Origin: Clusia tigrina
Taxonomy: Eukaryota > Arthropoda > Insecta > Diptera > Clusiidae
DNA: 64,000 bases
Assembly: GCA_920105625.2 (NCBI GenBank)
Contig: OV050030.1
Coordinates: 112,946,814 to 113,010,813 of the forward strand
Direction: 5' to 3'
How positions within the stretch are numbered: the first letter of the stretch is position 1; each line of letters begins with the position of its first letter. The translations under genes were made by a program, and so were the position numbers. Below, in pieces: positions 46,403-56,366 of the stretch. The notes beneath the pieces are model-generated. The model was not told the origin of the DNA, did not search any database, and was given only the letters and a program-made list of their open reading frames with translations.

Positions 46403-47462
46403 CCGAGCGCGTGACCCATCGATGAAAACAGATGATAATCGGAAGGGGCCAGGTCTGGTGAATAAGCGGGATGAGGTAGCACCTCCCAGTTGACTGTCTC
46501 CAAGTAGTTTTGGACCATTTTTGACTTGTACGATGGGGCATTGTCGTGGAGAAAAATCAGCTTCTCATGTCTTTGTTCATAACCTGGCCTTTTTTCACGC
46601 AAAGCACGGCGCAATTTGATTAGTTGTTGGTGGTAGCGGTGAGCATTGACAGTTTCACCAGGTTTCAACAGTTCATAGTAGACGACACCTTGCTGATCCC
46701 ACCATACGCACAGCATCGTCTTGCGTCCAAATCGATTTAGTCTTGGGGCAGAAGTTGATGGTTGGCCGGGATCGACCCATGATTTTCTTCGTTTAGGATT
46801 CTCAAAGTATATCCACTTTTCATCGCCAGTAACCACAAGATGCAGGAACGACTTTCTTTTTTGTCTAGCAAGCAATATTTCATATGTGTTTTGGCGTCGC
46901 TCCATCTGCCTATCGTTCCATTCATGGGCTACCCATTTTCCGATTTTTTTAACCTTTTCCATGGCACGTAAACGCATGGAAATGGCTGGATGAGCAACAT
47001 CTAACTGCTCGGCAAGCATTTTTTGCCATTGGGTATCCTCCTCATCCAAAAGAGCCTGTAATTCATGGTCCTCCACTTTTCAGGGTCGATTTTCACGCTT
47101 CTTGTCACTCAGGTCAAAATGGCCGTCTTTAAACCAACGAAACCAGTCTCTGCAAGTTGTTTCCAATAACGCACTGTCACTATAGGCCTCCACAAGCATT
47201 CGATGCGATTCGGCAGACGATTTCTTCAAATTAAAGCAAAAAAGTAGAGCTTCCCGCATATGCTCTTTTTGTGGCACAAAATTAGACATGATTACGCAAG
47301 TGAAAATGTATGTTGTTATAGGAAATTATTGATGGTGTGCAATGATTGATGTAAATAGGTGTCGAACTCACACAAAAAAAGTATGACGTTTCTATGGTAG
47401 CTAAATATGGTCACTAACGCCATCTATGAACAAACAGCGGATTTAAGCTTATACACCTGGTA

Positions 47463-48133
47463 ATACTGAAGATCGAAAGAATACTATACTAGATAAATTA
47501 ACCCACAATTGTCCATAATATCACAGAGACAAACTAAGTCAAAGATGTTCAAACTATACAGACATATTCGCATTAGAGACTGATACTTGCACTTTTAACA
47601 ATTTTTATAAACAAAAATTGCATTTAAAAGATGAAACACCAGTCTATATTAAAAGCTACAGGTTACCTCATAATCATAAACCTGAAATTAATAAACACAT
47701 AGAAAAACTAATTAAAGATAACATAATTGAACCATCATTATCAGAATACAATAGTCCAATCCTCTTGGTTCCAAAGAAATCCATACCAAATTCTTCAGAA
47801 AATAAATGGAGACTTGTGATACATTATAGACAGGTTAACAAAAAACTTGCGTCAGACAAATACCCCTACCAAGAATCGATGACATTCTCGATCAACTGGG
47901 TCGCGCTAAATACTTTTCCTGTCTAGATTTAATCTCGGGTTTTCACCAAATTGGACTTGAAGAAGTTTCAAGAAATATAAAATCATTCTCATTCGATCAA
48001 GGTTCATTTAGATTCAAACGATAACCATTTGGATTAAAAATTGCACCCAACTCATTTCAACGAATGATGAACGTTGCATTCTCTGGCCTCGGGCCAGACA
48101 AATCATTCATTTATATGGATGATATAATAGTAA
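47463..48133 (+). pseudogene. Gypsy-A RT, first part
   Basis: Continues pol after mariner: KQKLHLKDETPVYIKSYRLP, IIEPSLSEYNSPILLVPKKS, RQVNKKLASDKYP, then the palm with SGFHQIGLEEVSRNIKSF after a frameshift, and FIYMDDIIV, where the CR1-like element interrupts directly after the catalytic YMDD. It is less damaged than Gypsy-B here (SPILL intact, the VIDY stop absent). 48124-48133 (ATAATAGTAA) is the target duplication. Confidence 0.88.
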
Positions 48134-48617
48134 ACGCGATCTGACATCCTTTGCGTATAGACGGACATTTACTCGAGCTCGCGACTAAAATAATAAAATA
48201 AAGTCGAACGGCTGTTTTCGACCTAAGAATTAAGCGTGAATTGTATATTCTTTGAGCTTTCACACTCTGAGAGGGCTGGAGCTTGACTGCCGTTGAACTA
48301 AGAGGATCTGTGAGTAATATAAATTCATTACGCCATTTATATCGCCTTTTCTGATGCTGTTGTTGTTGGTGCAGACTGTCTCGCGCCCTTTTGCTGTTGT
48401 TGTTTTGTTGGTGCCAATTGAGACTGCTGCTGGGAGGCCCTGCTATTGCCCGTTCATCGTTGCTACGCAGGTGACTGACTTGGAAGGAGACGACCACCTA
48501 AAGACCTCCTCTGCTCCAGACCATTGTGTGTGCAAGCAAGCGGAACATATTTTCCCGCCCGAAATACTATAAACAAAGTGCACATTAAACACAGCTGCTG
48601 TCATATTTGGTGCTACC
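48134..48617 (+). other. CR1-like element 5' leader
   Basis: Starts ACGCGATCTGACATCC. Contains a CTG/GTT-rich run (48350-48440). No supported coding frame. Confidence 0.5.
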
Positions 48618-48819
48618 ATATGAGGAGCCGCAGAACAAAAGGGGACTTATCGCTCATTTAAAATTTTTGGGAAATTGAGGATCATTTTTTTGTCCCCTTT
48701 TAAAACAGCATGAACTTGGAAATAGTAAGAAGTTTTTTACTTATCATAAGATACATCAAACCGCAATAAGAATCCACAATAAATGTTAAGGATGTTTGAT
48801 ATCACATAACTTTTATGCT

Positions 48820-50085
48820 AAAAAAAGTACGTTTTGTTACAAAAAAAGTAAAAAAGGACGTTTTGTTAAAAAGAAGGGGGGAAAAGTACGTTTTGGTGTG
48901 CGTATTTTTTCATACGGTAATATTTTGACTGAATGTTTTTAAACCTGATCTAATGTATTAAAAAAACAATTTTATTGTTATTTATGACAATTTAATTTTT
49001 TTTTTTTACATGTTATATAAAATACGTAAATTTGTTCAAAATTAAACTGACAACTGACACATTTCATTCTAAAACGAGGTAAATACTTTAATATAGATAA
49101 GTTATAATAAATATAATACTTTTAAAACGGTTTAACTAAATTTTTGTTCCCATATCTTCTTCAAGGCAGTTGCATTCTATATGGTCTTCTACTATATCCT
49201 CAATATTTTCGTTTTGGTTATATAAAACTTCTTTGTACCAAAGTAATCCTTGGTTCTCAGTCCAATCTTCACCGAATTGTTTTTTTAAAAGATTTTCTAC
49301 ATCCTTTTTCTTGTCGGCCTTAATCCAACGTACTCTTGTAATTTCTTCAAGCCGAAAATTTGCAAATGGACTTTTTCCGCGTTTCAAGAGATCTAAACTG
49401 GTATTCCGTTCATCAGTTGATTCAAATTTAAAACTCTCGAAAGTTTTAATTAAACACTTTGCAGTTCCATTTTTCAAACAATTTTTATAAAATAATATGC
49501 GTTTTATATTTTGAATATTTTCAATCTTTTTATAAATTGATTCAAGATCTTTTATATTGAGGATACTCCAGTCTCTTTCCAGCATTAAAACTTGACCATG
49601 ATTTGAATAAATTTCAGAATATTCTTCTATTGTTGTTATGACAGCATGTTTTTTTAGTTCCTTTTCAATACGACCAAAAACTCTTATCAGCTGGTAAAAA
49701 ACTATGTCCTCTTACTGGGAATATTATAGTAATATTTTGGATGTGGGAGGGTGATTTCGTTTGGAGCCAAAACAAAATGGTTCGAGCTATATAAGAGTTC
49801 TTGTTTTGACCGCCACATCCATCACAAAAAAATCTGATAAAATGAATATCTTTTATATTTATACCATTTAAAAAGTGGATTATGGCAGAACCAATTTCCG
49901 TAGATCCACGAACAAAGAATAGTGTAATGTGTAAATAAAATAAATATAGAGGAGCCGCAGAACAAAACGAGCTTTTTCGATCATGTATAATTTTTGGGAA
50001 ATTAATTAATAAGTGACAAAGACTATGAAAAAAGTACGTTTTGGTAAAAAAGAATTGAAAAAGTACGTTTTGTTGGCATCAATTT
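48820..50085. repeat. Subterminal ACGTTTTG repeats of the TIR transposon
   Basis: AGTACGTTTTGTT or close variants occur at about 48825, 48860 and 48890 on one side and about 50032 and 50058 on the other, all on the plus strand. They resemble the inner edge of the terminal repeat read backwards (CGTTTTGTTCTGC). A likely protein-binding array; this is inferred. Confidence 0.65.
49136..49915 (-). pseudogene. DUF7869-like putative transposase, truncated
   Basis: Minus strand reads STEIGSAIIHFL, FFCDGCGGQNKNSYIARTIL (49829-49775), IIFPVRGHSFLPAD, then after one frameshift RVFGRIEKELKKH, and on to a 149-codon tail ending at 49136 in an acidic, Cys-containing end. The D-x-C-x-GQNKN and F(P/E).GHS...D..FG.IEK blocks are, from memory, the signature of uncharacterised proteins often labelled DUF7869, abundant in insects and cnidarians and suspected to be RNase-H-fold transposases. 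The N-terminal half is missing, cut at the internal terminal repeat. Confidence 0.65.
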
Positions 50086-50207
50086 TTAAAGAACGTATTT
50101 TCTCTGTGAAAAAAATAAAAATAAAATTTGACCCAAATAATATAAAAATAACATAAAATCAATTTTTTGAAAAATGCCAGAAATCCCCTTTTGTTCTGCG
50201 GCTCCTC
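49949..50207. mobile_element. Internal 259 bp segment bounded by the same TIRs
   Basis: At 49949 the sequence GAGGAGCCGCAGAACAAAAC starts again and, with the right terminus at 50207, forms a small TIR-bounded unit. Its first 60 bases resemble the start of the whole element (TTTTTGGGAAATT). It could be a nested miniature copy or a rearranged end. Confidence 0.55.
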
Positions 50208-50230
50208 ATATCTTTTAGCAAAAGCTTGGA

Positions 50231-50998
50231 ATGGATAATGCGCAAACCACCCCCGTGATTGCGCAAACCTCTGCTGAACGCAAGTTGGCACAAACATCTC
50301 CGGAGCCGTCGCTGGCGGATATTATGATGGCTATTAACAGCATGAAAGTAAATTTCGTAGACAAATTTTAAAAAGTTGCAACAAAACCCGATATCGAAAC
50401 AATTAAGACCTATATTGAAAGTCAAATATCTGAATTGAAGGCAGAGAATGCACAACTTAAGACTGAACTAGCACTGATGAAAAAAGACCGGGAATCTGAT
50501 CGAAAAGAACTTTCGCGCTTAATTGAGCAGAGTAAGAAGAGAAATGTAATAGTTAAAGGACTCACTAATGTTGGACCACCCCGAGATGCCTTTGAAAAAA
50601 TGTGCAAGGAAAAATTGCAATTGCCACAAGAAAAATTGAGAAAAGTTCGACAGCTATATGAGCATAATGGCAAAATGGTGGCTGAACTAGATTCAGATGA
50701 AATGGCTGAAAAAGTTTTGAATAACGCAAAAAAGTTGAGAGGTACTATGATTTTCATTGAAAAGGACTTAAGTGCGGAAAGACAACAGAATAAGGGGGCG
50801 CTGCTGCAACTGAAAGCAAAATTATCGACTATGGATAACACGAGGAAAATCTTTGTTCGCGATGACAGCATTAACATTGGCAATAAGTGGATGTCTTACA
50901 ATACAAGCAAAGTGCTAATGTGCAACGGACAGCGAGCGGATAATATATTGGAAGAAATGTATGGCAGTAAGGTAGATAGTAGTTATTTTAGTTTATAA
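50231..50998 (+). pseudogene. CR1-like ORF1, one stop
   Basis: ATG 50231 (MDNAQTTPVIAQTSAERKLA), a TAA stop at about 50370, then the same frame continues through a coiled coil (SELKAENAQLKTELALMKKD), an RRM-like block NVIVKGLTNVGPPRDAFEKM and a basic C-terminus to TAA 50998. The layout is that of coiled-coil plus L1-type RRM ORF1 proteins that bind element RNA. Confidence 0.75.
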
Positions 50999-51033
50999 GA
51001 AAATGTTAAGTCAAAAAACTTCATTTAAAATTT

Positions 51034-54000
51034 GTGAATTTACGAAAACTAGAATTAAGTGAACGAAAACAAGGAGCTTTAAATCAAAACATTCAGTGCA
51101 CCAGTGGTGTAGAAAGTAGCTCATCTGAAAGGACTCGTGAAATTAGCATCAAAGTACTGTCCTATAACATTAATGGATTGCAGAGTAAAATAATGTTTCC
51201 AAAATTTTTCAATTACATAAATGACTTTGACATAATAGTGTTAATAGAAACACATGTTGAAAAAGGCAAATTTGAAAATTTTAGTAAATACTTCACGAAT
51301 CAGAAAATAGAATGGAAAGGAGCAACAAGAAAAACACAATTTGGGGTAAAAAAAAGATTGCAAGATCAAGATGTGAGCGTCTCGTTTCAGCAAATAAATA
51401 CTCTAACTTTTATAGAAGTAAGAATGAAGGAAAGCGTCTTTCAAGTGTTTCCAATATATATCAGGGGTACGGAATGGAACAGGGATTTTGATATATTTAA
51501 AAATACTTATATAGAAAAATATTGGAATAATGTTATTGCGATTGGAGACTTAAATGTAAGAATCGGCGAAATACAACAAGAAATTGAAGAAATGTACATG
51601 AATCTATTTAAGGCAGGCTGTGGTCATCGACAATCAAGGGAGAAGACTGTAAATGCAAATGGGAAAAAAATATATAGATTTCTGCGACGACAATGGTTTG
51701 ATCGTTTTAAACGGAATAACAGATGGCGATAGAGAAGGTAATTTAACTTTCATAGGCAATATGGGCAGCTCTGTAAATGACATTTGCGCAGTGGATCAAA
51801 ACCTCTTGAGCTATGTAGATAATTTTAAAGTAGACAAACAGATCTGCTCGGATCACATGCCGATTATTTTATATATGAATTTTCCTTGTAATGACGTCAG
51901 AGAAAACAAAAATTGTTTAATTAGTAAATTAAAATGGAAGATTCAGAGACAGATGCATTTCACGCTAATATAAAAGGTAGTCTTGGTTGTGCAAAACAAA
52001 ATCATAAAGGATGGAGTTTAGACGATCTAGTGCAATTAATGATCAAATCGTTTCCACAGAAAAAAACGAGCAATCTAAATAGAAAGGAAGATTGGTTTAA
52101 CTATAAGGCGCGAAAAATCTCTTTTGATTGTCTTCGTATATTTAGCGCTACCCTTTATCCGAATTATAAAAATAAGTATACAGAAGCAAACAAGGAGTTC
52201 AAAAGAATATGTCGAGAAAGCAAGAAAGCTTATTACATAGATCTCGAAAGAAAAATTAATAACGTAAAAGACTCGAAACAGTGGTGGAACTTGGCTTCCA
52301 AAATAAGAGGGCGACAAAGAAATCTCGGTTCAAGTATTAGCGTTTCTGCCTTTAAGGCTATTTTGAGATATTGTTAAACCCTGTACACCATGCTAGAGAC
52401 GTGCTCTATGCTCCAAATAAAATTGATATATACGAATTGGATACGCCAATAACGTAATAAGTGATTGAAAAAATGTTAAAAAGTACTAAGCCAAATAAAG
52501 CCCCAGGAATAGATGGTGTATCATACGAATTTTTTAAAAATAGCCCGCGGGAGTTGCTAGACAAGTTAGCCGTAGAGTTTTCGCGCCTATACAATATGGG
52601 TGAAACAGGAAGTTCTTTTCAGACCAGCATGTCCGATATTTAAAAAGGGGAACAGAGAATTTGTATCAAATTATCGAGGAATTAGCTTCATGAACTGTGT
52701 GGCGAAAATAATGATGGGTGTCTTGAATGAAAGAATTGTTAGATGGGTGTCGGAGAATGAGATTCTGACCAAGTTTCAAGCCGGGTTTAGGCAAAAGTAT
52801 TCTACAGCCGACAATGTGTATAACTTTGCGTCAATAGTAAATTTGAAATTTAGTGAGAAAAAGAAGGTGTATGCTTTCTTTGTGGACTTTAGAGCAGCCT
52901 TCGATAAGGTACCGAGAAATCTGCTTTTCTACAAGCTGCATGAAATTGGTTTATCTACTAAATGTGTCAATTTTTTTAAGAAAGTGTACATGGATAGAAA
53001 ATGCGTGGTGAAGGAGAAGTGTCGGAAGAGTTTTATACCCTATCAGGGGTAAGACAAGGGTGTTTGATGTCGCCGCTTTTATTCGCATTGTATTTAAATG
53101 ACATAAATGAAGAGATAGGAGGTGGTCTATATATCGATGACATGAATATTACAGTGCTGTTATATGCGGATGACATAGTGATAATGGCAGATGAAGTTGA
53201 CGTGTTACAAAGTATGATACACAAGTTAGAGATTTACTGCAATAAGTGGAATATGGAGGTGAATTTAGATAAATCAGCGATAATGGTCTTTAGACAGGGC
53301 GGAAAATGATCGTGTAGGGAAAAATGGCAATTCAAAGATTTAAATATACCGATTTCAAATGAGTATTGTTATCTGGGTGTAGTACTGACCCCAAAAATGA
53401 ACTTCCTAAAACATCTTATTAAACGTAACATTTCAACAAAAACTAGTATAAATTAAGCTTGGACAAGCTTCTTTTCTAAAAAAGATATAAATCTCAGCTC
53501 GAAATGGCAAATGTTTCAAGCTGTATGCCGTGCCACTCAAAGTTATGCCGCTCAAGTATGGGGTCACACTCTTTTTGAAGACGTTGATAAGCTACAACTT
53601 TACTTTGTTAAAAAAATATTAAGACTACCGGAATGTTCGCCTACTTATGCCATAATGTTGGAATCGAATATGGAAAGTGGACACATTTATACTTTAGCTT
53701 TACATCTAAATTATATACAAAGAACAATATTTGAGTACAGCCACAAAAGACTACCACACAATCTGACACTGAAAGTTCTGCGAAAAAACATATTCTGGGG
53801 CTGAGTCACTAAATAAAATAGGAAGAGATTTCAATTTAAGATGGGATGATAGAGATCTAAACCCAAATATTTGGAAAATGAAAAGAAATACGCTTATAAT
53901 GATGAGAAATAACAAAATTCGAGATAGTATGTTGGAACGGTCCCAAAAAAGTGAAGGGAGAATATATAAACATTTAGATCTCAAAATAGGTCAAACTTAT

Positions 54001-54315
54001 TTCAGTGATAAAGTTGGTAGGTATAAAATCTCGGTAATATTTAAAGCAAGATGCAATCTTTTGAAATTAAATGGTATATATAATAAAAATTATACACTCT
54101 GCAATTTAAATGAGTTAGAAAACGTTGAACATTTTATCGGGAGATGCCCCATCTCAACAACAATCCGCGTTGCAAATTTCCAAAAAACAACTTTGACACA
54201 TCATGATATAGTGAATGTGTTGAACGGAAAAAATGATGATTCTTGGAAAAAGGTGGTTCCTTACATGACTGGTGCTCTGAAGTACAGAGAATTAATTGTA
54301 AATGAATTTACGTGA
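51034..54315 (+). pseudogene. CR1-like ORF2 (endonuclease-RT), frameshifted
   Basis: Endonuclease: IKVLSYNINGLQSK (51150), VLIETHVEKG (catalytic Glu, 51240), AIGDLNVRIGE (51537), then after a frameshift DICAVDQNLLSY and CSDHMPIILYM (catalytic His, 51845). RT: KPNKAPGIDGVSYEFF (52490), FVDFRAAFDKVP (52880), SGVRQGCLMSPLLFALYLND (53045), LLYADDIVIM (53160), NMEVNLDKSAIMVF (53255). A C-terminal region with NELENVEHFIGRCPI (54110) includes the usual Cys/His cluster. At least six frameshifts or stops. No RNase H. Confidence 0.87.
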
Positions 54316-54433
54316 TATGGAAAAATAGATCGCATATTCCGGCAGACGACCTTTAAGGCCATTGCCGTATATTCTTTATTTACTATTTACTATTGTAATT
54401 AATAAATAATAATAAAAATAATAATAATAGTAA

Positions 54434-55237
54434 TAGGCTGTTCCGAAATTCACACGATCGAAAATCTAAAAACAGTTTTTGAAATCTGTAGGGAAACAAA
54501 TCTCAAACTTCACCCAGACAAATGCAAATTTTTTGACTCTCAAGTAACATTTTTAGGTCACAAGTGTACAGATAAAGGCATCTTACCAGATGAATCAAAG
54601 TTTGAAAAAATTCTTTCATATCCAAGACCAGCAAATGCTGACGAATGCAAAAGGTTCATAACATTCTTTAATTATTACAGACGATTCATACCAAATTTCT
54701 TTAATCATGCAACACACATCACTAAATTAACAAGAAAGAAAGCTCCTTTCATTTGGACAAGTGATTGTGAGAACGCATTTGCATATCTTAAAAATTCTTT
54801 ACTAGCTCCCAAAATATTAAAGTATCCAGGTTTTGCAAATCTTTCTGTATAACCACTAGTACAAGCAAAATAGCTTGTGGTGCTGTATTAAGCCAAAATT
54901 ACAATGGTACACAATTACCCATTGCTTTCGCCTCGAAAACATTTACAAAAGGGAATCTAATAAGTCAGTCATAGAACAAGAGCTGACGGCAATTCATTGG
55001 GCTATAAATTTTTTCAAACCATATATTTAATGTACCAAATTCCTCATAAAAAGCGGTCATAAGATTTTGTTGCTCATGAGAAAATTGCGCTAGATCAATT
55101 ACTTCTCAAACTTGAAAAAGCAGGTGGCAATAATAACTTTAAATGTATAAAGATCGCGATCAATGGCAATTTGTTTAAACATATTGATATAGAGGAATTT
55201 AAAAAGGTAGGTAACAAAATCTTCAAAAAGGTAACAA
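54434..55237 (+). pseudogene. Gypsy-A RT end, RNase H start, integrase fragment
   Basis: Resumes one base after the CR1-like insertion with IGCSEIHTIENLKTVFEICR and runs through the RT thumb to a stop at about 54850, then RNase H traces (LPIAFASKTF). An internal deletion of about 400 bp joins 55060 to 55067 relative to Gypsy-B (4826 to 5238). The pre-integrase part ends at 55237, where hAT sequence begins. The integrase core and 3' LTR are missing. Confidence 0.85.
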
Positions 55238-55239
55238 TT

Positions 55240-56366
55240 GAAATCAAAAGATGACCTTTGGAAAATGGAAAAGAGAATTCACTTCTTTTGGACTGTAAAA
55301 CCAGGTGGAATAGTCTTTTAATCATGCTATCACGACTTCCTTTTGAAATGAAAGTCAGCATTCAAAAATCTCAAAGATCCTGATTTCGACTTGTTAAATA
55401 AAATCGTTGATGTGCTGACCCCAATTAAATTGAAGTTAGAAGCACTCTGCCGGCGAGATACTAATTTATGCACAGCTGATGCTGCGTTGAAATTTATTTT
55501 CAAACAATTGTCTACCAAAAACTGAGCACTCGCCAATAAAATGAAAACATCGTTAGTAAAACGTATGAAGTAACGACGAATTAATGAGTTAACATGTGTT
55601 TTGAATTATTTACAGAATCCATGAGGAGATGGTGAAAAAGAGGTATTATCGGATTTGGGGTAACTAGACGTATTTCCACCTTATTATTACCAGATTAAGT
55701 GAGGTTAAGATCAGGATCATAAACAGATGATGAACCAAGGCAACAACCCCATTTGCCACAAAAAAAAAGTTGCAGCCTCTCCTCCTGAAATACGTCGTGT
55801 ATCAGCTTTCGAGAATAACATTAGACGTGAAAAGGACCTATTTGAAAACGGAGGTGTTCGTGGATATCACTTAGAATTAGCATACAAATATCTAATGTCT
55901 ATTCCTCCCACCAGTGTAGAAACTGAGCGAGCATTATGAGCAGCTGTTATGTTGGCAATAAAATAAGAAGCAGGAATGGAAATAAATATTACGTGTTTTG
56001 ATATTTCTGCTCTTGTATATTCGGAATTCTAAATAGAATTTTTTATGTTTTGTCTTCGGATTATATTTGAGTATAACTATTGTGCAATAAATAAGTTTAA
56101 TTTTTATTTTGCTATGCTGAAATTTCTTAATTTTGTTCTTTTTCTAAGTGTCCTATTGCTACTCTAATTACTTAAGTTATACAAATTAAAAGATTTTTTA
56201 AAACTACAAAATTTTTTTTAATTTGATTCCAATTTAAACCATATAGTCATATCCCGGGATAATCTCGGGATCCCAGGATAATGCATAAAAAATCCCGTAA
56301 TATCGGAATTAATAAAGATACTCGGGATTGTATTGAATTAATAAAGATACTCGGGATTGTCATCTC
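55240..56366 (+). pseudogene. hAT transposase remnant and 3' terminus
   Basis: Frames read NLKDPDFDLLNKIVDVLTPI, LEALCRRDTNLCTADAALKF (55400-55500), and later YKYLMSIPPTSVETERAL (55885-55940), the hAT C-terminal dimerisation block where SVE.ERAFS is diagnostic. Many stops and frameshifts. The 3' end has copies of ACTCGGGATTGT and ends GATTGTCATCTCTAG at 56366, a plausible hAT-type terminus (CTAGAGATGACAATCCC inwards). The 5' half including the BED finger and catalytic Asp is missing. Confidence 0.75.
56300..56362. repeat. 33 bp tandem duplication near hAT 3' end
   Basis: AATTAATAAAGATACTCGGG plus ATTGTATTG is repeated twice head to tail. Confidence 0.85.

Larger units (their letters stand above)
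41372..47289 (-). pseudogene. Mariner transposase (mauritiana type), one stop and one insertion
   Basis: ATG at 47289; helix-turn-helix region to about residue 110; one TGA at 47080-47082 (codon 70), after which the same frame resumes. Catalytic residues: VVTGDEKWI (first Asp, near 46830), LHDNAPSY (second Asp, near 46545), HPAYSPDLAPSDYHLF (third Asp, near 46450). LOA-3 interrupts after MGHALG; the tail FDSYEDVRKWLDEWF...GKYFD is at 41532-41372. Skipping the insertion and one target copy gives 345 codons, the Mos1 length. The protein normally cuts and pastes the element as a dimer. Only the stop and the insertion break it. Confidence 0.94.
41288..47460 (-). mobile_element. Mos1-like mariner, split by LOA-3
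   Basis: Inverted terminal repeats of about 28 bp: CCAGGTGTATAAGCTTAAAT... at 41288 and its reverse complement ending 47460, with TA target duplications (41286-41287 and 47461-47462). Without LOA-3 and one target copy the length is 1293 bp, close to the about 1286 bp of Mos1. The transposase reads on the minus strand. Confidence 0.95.
48622..50207 (-). mobile_element. TIR DNA transposon with DUF7869-like protein remnant
   Basis: 1586 bp. Inverted termini GAGGAGCCGCAGAACAAAAG plus GGGA at both ends (24 bp perfect), flanked by ATAT (48618-48621 and 50208-50211). Subterminal TACGTTTTGTT-type repeats sit at both sides. A truncated protein gene lies on the minus strand (49136-49915). A further copy of the terminal sequence starts inside at 49949. 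I cannot name its superfamily. Confidence 0.85.
48134..54423 (+). mobile_element. CR1/L2-like non-LTR retrotransposon
   Basis: Inserted in the Gypsy-A RT with a 10 bp duplication ATAATAGTAA (48124-48133 and 54424-54433) and an (AAT)n-type 3' tail (54400-54423). It has a 5' leader, ORF1, and ORF2 with AP-type endonuclease and RT, and no RNase H. The ORF1 type (coiled coil plus NVIVKGL block) and RT motifs (VRQGCLMSPLLFALYLNDI, LLYADDIVIM) point to the CR1/L2 group (perhaps Kiri-like). The exact clade needs a tree. A TIR transposon sits within its leader. Confidence 0.85.

Noticed and set aside
48111..48497. 128-codon minus-strand frame at the start of the CR1-like element
   Set aside because: Gln/Ser-rich shadow of the leader's CTG/GTT run; no conserved motif, and it crosses the insertion border.
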